Shown in pieces: positions 20,473 to 22,239 of a stretch of 22,239 bases of DNA. The translations under genes and the position numbers were made by a program. Every line of letters starts with the position of its first letter. Positions within the stretch are counted from its first letter, which is position 1. The stretch is from Verrucomicrobiota bacterium. Its GTDB lineage: Bacteria > Verrucomicrobiota > Verrucomicrobiia > Opitutales > Opitutaceae. The notes under the pieces were generated by a model. The model made no database searches and was not told the origin of the DNA. It was given only the letters and a program-made list of their open reading frames with translations. The DNA lies in the NCBI GenBank assembly GCA_023446865.1, contig JAEXPL010000146.1:1-22239 (forward strand), read 5' to 3'.

Positions 20473-21945
20473 ATGCCTTTCAAAGCTCTCGGCCTCTCGC
20501 CGAACATTCTCCGTGGCGTCCAGGCCATGGGCTATACGGACCCGACTCCGATCCAGCTGCGCGCCATCCCGACCGTGCTCGCCGGCAAGGACCTCATCGG
20601 CTCCGCCCAGACCGGCACCGGCAAGACCGCCGCCTTCGCGCTGCCGATCCTCACCAAGCTCGACAAACACTCCGCCCGCGGCGCTCGCGTGCTCATCCTC
20701 GAGCCCACCCGCGAGCTCGCCGCCCAGGTCGAAACCTCCTTCCGCGACCTCGGCCGCTACACCGACATCCGCGCCCTCGTCGTGCACGGCGGCGTGGGCT
20801 ACGGCCACCAGCGCAGCGAACTCCGCGCCGGTGTCGACGTCATCGTCGCCACGCCCGGCCGCCTCCTCGATTTCATGCAGGAAGGCCTCCGCCTCGACAC
20901 CGTCGAGGTGCTCGTGCTCGACGAGGTCGACCGCATGCTCGACATGGGCTTCCTGCCCGACGTGAAGAAGATCATCCTCGCCTGCCCCGATGCGCGGCAG
21001 ACGCTTTTCTTCTCCGCCACCGTGCCACCCGAGATCGCCGCCGTCGCCGCCTTCGCGCTGCGCGACCCGGTGCGGGTCGAGGTCGGTATCAACCGCTCCA
21101 CTGCCCAGAGCGTCGCCCACGCCATGTACCCGGTCGCGATGGTGCAGAAGTTCGAGCTCCTTCTCGCCCTGCTCGAGCGCACCGACTTCCAGAGCGTGCT
21201 CATCTTCTCCCGCACCAAACACGGCGCCGACCGCATCGCCCGCCGCCTGAAGGCCGCCGGCCATTCCGTCGCCGCACTCCACTCCGACCGCTCGCAGAAC
21301 CAGCGCGTCGAGGCGCTCGAAGGGTTCAAGAACGGCCGCTACGAGGTGATGGTCGCCACCGACATCGCCGCGCGCGGCATCGATGTCGCCGGCGTCTCCC
21401 ACGTCATCAACTACGACGTGCCCAACCACCCCGAGGATTACGTCCACCGCATCGGCCGCACCGGCCGCGCGCAGGCCGTGGGCGACGCCTTCACCCTCAT
21501 GTCGCCCGAGAACGAGGCCGACGTCGCCGCCATCGAGCGCTTCATCGGCAAACCGATCGAGCGCCTCAAGCTCGAGGGCTTCCACTACGCGCCCTACGAG
21601 CTGCGCCCGCCCCAGCCCGCCAACCAGGGCGGCGGCGGCCGGGGTCGTTTCAACCGCGGCGGCCAACAGCATGGCCAACGCGGCGGCAGACCCGGTGGCC
21701 AGCACCAACACGGCCGCGGTCCCGCTGGCCACGGCGGCGGCCCGGGCAAACCGCACGGCCAGGGCAAGGGTGGCCAGGGTCCGCGCCCGGCGCAGCAGGC
21801 GCCCAAGCCGAAGAAGCAGAGTTTCGGCACCGCCCGCCACGAAGGCGGCGGCTCCGGCGCGGCTCCCGCCGCGTCCGCGCCGCGCCAGCCCGCGGCCTCG
21901 CCAGGTGGTGTCCGCGGTTTCCTCTCCCGCCTCCGCGGGCGGTAG
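20473..21945 (+). CDS. DEAD-box ATP-dependent RNA helicase, RhlE-like, Gly-rich tail
   Basis: A 490-residue RNA helicase that unwinds RNA duplexes with ATP in ribosome assembly or mRNA turnover. All helicase motifs are present in order: Q motif (GYTDPTPIQLRAIP), motif I AQTGTGKT, Ia PTRELAAQ, Ib TPGRLLDF, II DEVD, III SAT, IV region LIFSRTKHGAD, V ARGIDVAGVSHVINYD and VI HRIGRTGRA. Motif II reads DEVD rather than the usual DEAD, keeping the catalytic DE pair and final Asp. The core ends near residue 370; the remaining 120 residues are Gly/Gln/His/Arg-rich (GGGGRGRFNRGGQQHG) and then Pro/Ala-rich, like RNA-binding or phase-separating tails of RhlE-type helicases. The length to the core end is typical. 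Start is the ATG at 20473. Confidence 0.95.
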   Translation: MPFKALGLSPNILRGVQAMGYTDPTPIQLRAIPTVLAGKDLIGSAQTGTGKTAAFALPILTKLDKHSARGARVLILEPTRELAAQVETSFRDLGRYTDIRALVVHGGVGYGHQRSELRAGVDVIVATPGRLLDFMQEGLRLDTVEVLVLDEVDRMLDMGFLPDVKKIILACPDARQTLFFSATVPPEIAAVAAFALRDPVRVEVGINRSTAQSVAHAMYPVAMVQKFELLLALLERTDFQSVLIFSRTKHGADRIARRLKAAGHSVAALHSDRSQNQRVEALEGFKNGRYEVMVATDIAARGIDVAGVSHVINYDVPNHPEDYVHRIGRTGRAQAVGDAFTLMSPENEADVAAIERFIGKPIERLKLEGFHYAPYELRPPQPANQGGGGRGRFNRGGQQHGQRGGRPGGQHQHGRGPAGHGGGPGKPHGQGKGGQGPRPAQQAPKPKKQSFGTARHEGGGSGAAPAASAPRQPAASPGGVRGFLSRLRGR

Positions 21946-21975
21946 ATCTGCTGTTCCGCTGTCACGGAAACAAAA

Positions 21976-22000
21976 CGGCCCTCTCTTCCGAGAGGGCCGC
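21976..22000 (+). terminator. Hairpin terminator after the helicase
   Basis: A perfect 10-bp stem CGGCCCTCTC / GAGAGGGCCG with loop TTCC lies about 30 bases past the helicase stop. The following CTGCTTGTCTG is only moderately T-rich, so termination may be partial. Confidence 0.65.
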
Positions 22001-22149
22001 TGCTTGTCTGTAGTCGTAGCCGTATACTACGAAAAGCGTGAGTGGTGATGCGTCTGCGCCGTGCGCTGCGGCGGACCGCTTTGATCGCGCGATCCTGCCG
22101 CCGGCACGGCGCCCTTCAATCCTCGCCCCACGAACGGTCGAAACCTGGC

Positions 22150-22202
22150 TTCGGCGGTCCATCCTTCGGGCCAACGGCGCGCGTCTGGATGGACCCTCCG
22201 AA
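22150..22202. repeat. Large stem-loop near the window end
   Basis: GGTCCATCC (22156-22164) pairs with GGATGGACC (22187-22195) over 9 bp with a 22-base loop; outside them TTCGG (22150-22154) and CCGAA (22198-22202) also pair. It looks like an intergenic palindromic repeat. The rest of 22001-22239 shows only a small stem CGTAG/CTACG at about 22014-22030 and no convincing gene; any gene at the right edge is cut off. Confidence 0.5.
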
Positions 22203-22239
22203 CCCTCTATTCTGGGCACGGTTCTCCTCGGTCCTTCCG

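Noticed and set aside
22189..22239. ATG at 22189 open to the window edge as a partial gene
   Set aside because: Only 17 codons are visible, it lies inside a stem-loop, and there is no support for coding.
1..22239. CRISPR array, tRNA, rRNA, insertion sequence or prophage
   Set aside because: No evenly spaced direct repeats, tRNA/rRNA sequence, transposase, integrase or phage gene was seen.

Overview
The window is GC-rich bacterial chromosomal DNA: compact single genes on both strands, few multi-gene operons, few clear Shine-Dalgarno sequences, and intergenic regions full of small palindromic repeats. The mix of proteins (PmoA/DUF6807-like secreted protein, monomeric isocitrate dehydrogenase, VF530-type DNA-binding protein, GPH sugar transporter, group-3 sigma factor) and repeats of the ACAGAAGGTAACGAAGG type fit a Verrucomicrobiota member, most likely Opitutales/Opitutaceae. 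This is inference from memory of such genomes; no rRNA or other taxonomic marker is present. I see no phage, insertion sequence, CRISPR array or tRNA.

Layout. 1-6445: a GPH-family sugar symporter (minus) diverges from a VF530 protein; then a TrmA/RumA-type RNA m5U methyltransferase, an Hsp33 chaperone, a secreted DUF3016 protein with terminator, and an AEC transporter. 6472-9384: an unrecognised 620-residue protein (minus) diverges from a periplasmic coiled-coil LysM protein. 9388-10747: a second AEC transporter diverges from a YhbY-type ribosome-assembly protein. 10748-13122 is the most unusual stretch: a sigma-54-like promoter, a 50-codon ORF and a strong terminator; a series of hairpins; then an 89-codon ORF whose stop overlaps (ATGA) the start of a FliA/WhiG-type sigma factor, followed by a 55-codon ORF and a terminator. 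13200-15573: three related palindromes, a HAD hydrolase and an RNHCP zinc protein. 15574-17856: monomeric NADP isocitrate dehydrogenase with a bidirectional terminator. 17875-19454: a small membrane protein and a secreted PmoA-family protein, both minus. 19899-22000: an unknown 150-residue protein and a DEAD-box RNA helicase with a Gly-rich tail.

Most of the genes are housekeeping or metabolic (translation and RNA: methyltransferase, YhbY, helicase; proteostasis: Hsp33; TCA cycle: isocitrate dehydrogenase; uptake and export: GPH, two AEC) and do not form one pathway. The candidates for something undescribed are the 620-residue orphan protein with a glycine-zipper-like N-terminus, the sigma-54-like small transcription unit, the sigma-factor cassette with its small ORFs, and the palindrome families whose stems differ in sequence while keeping the same architecture.
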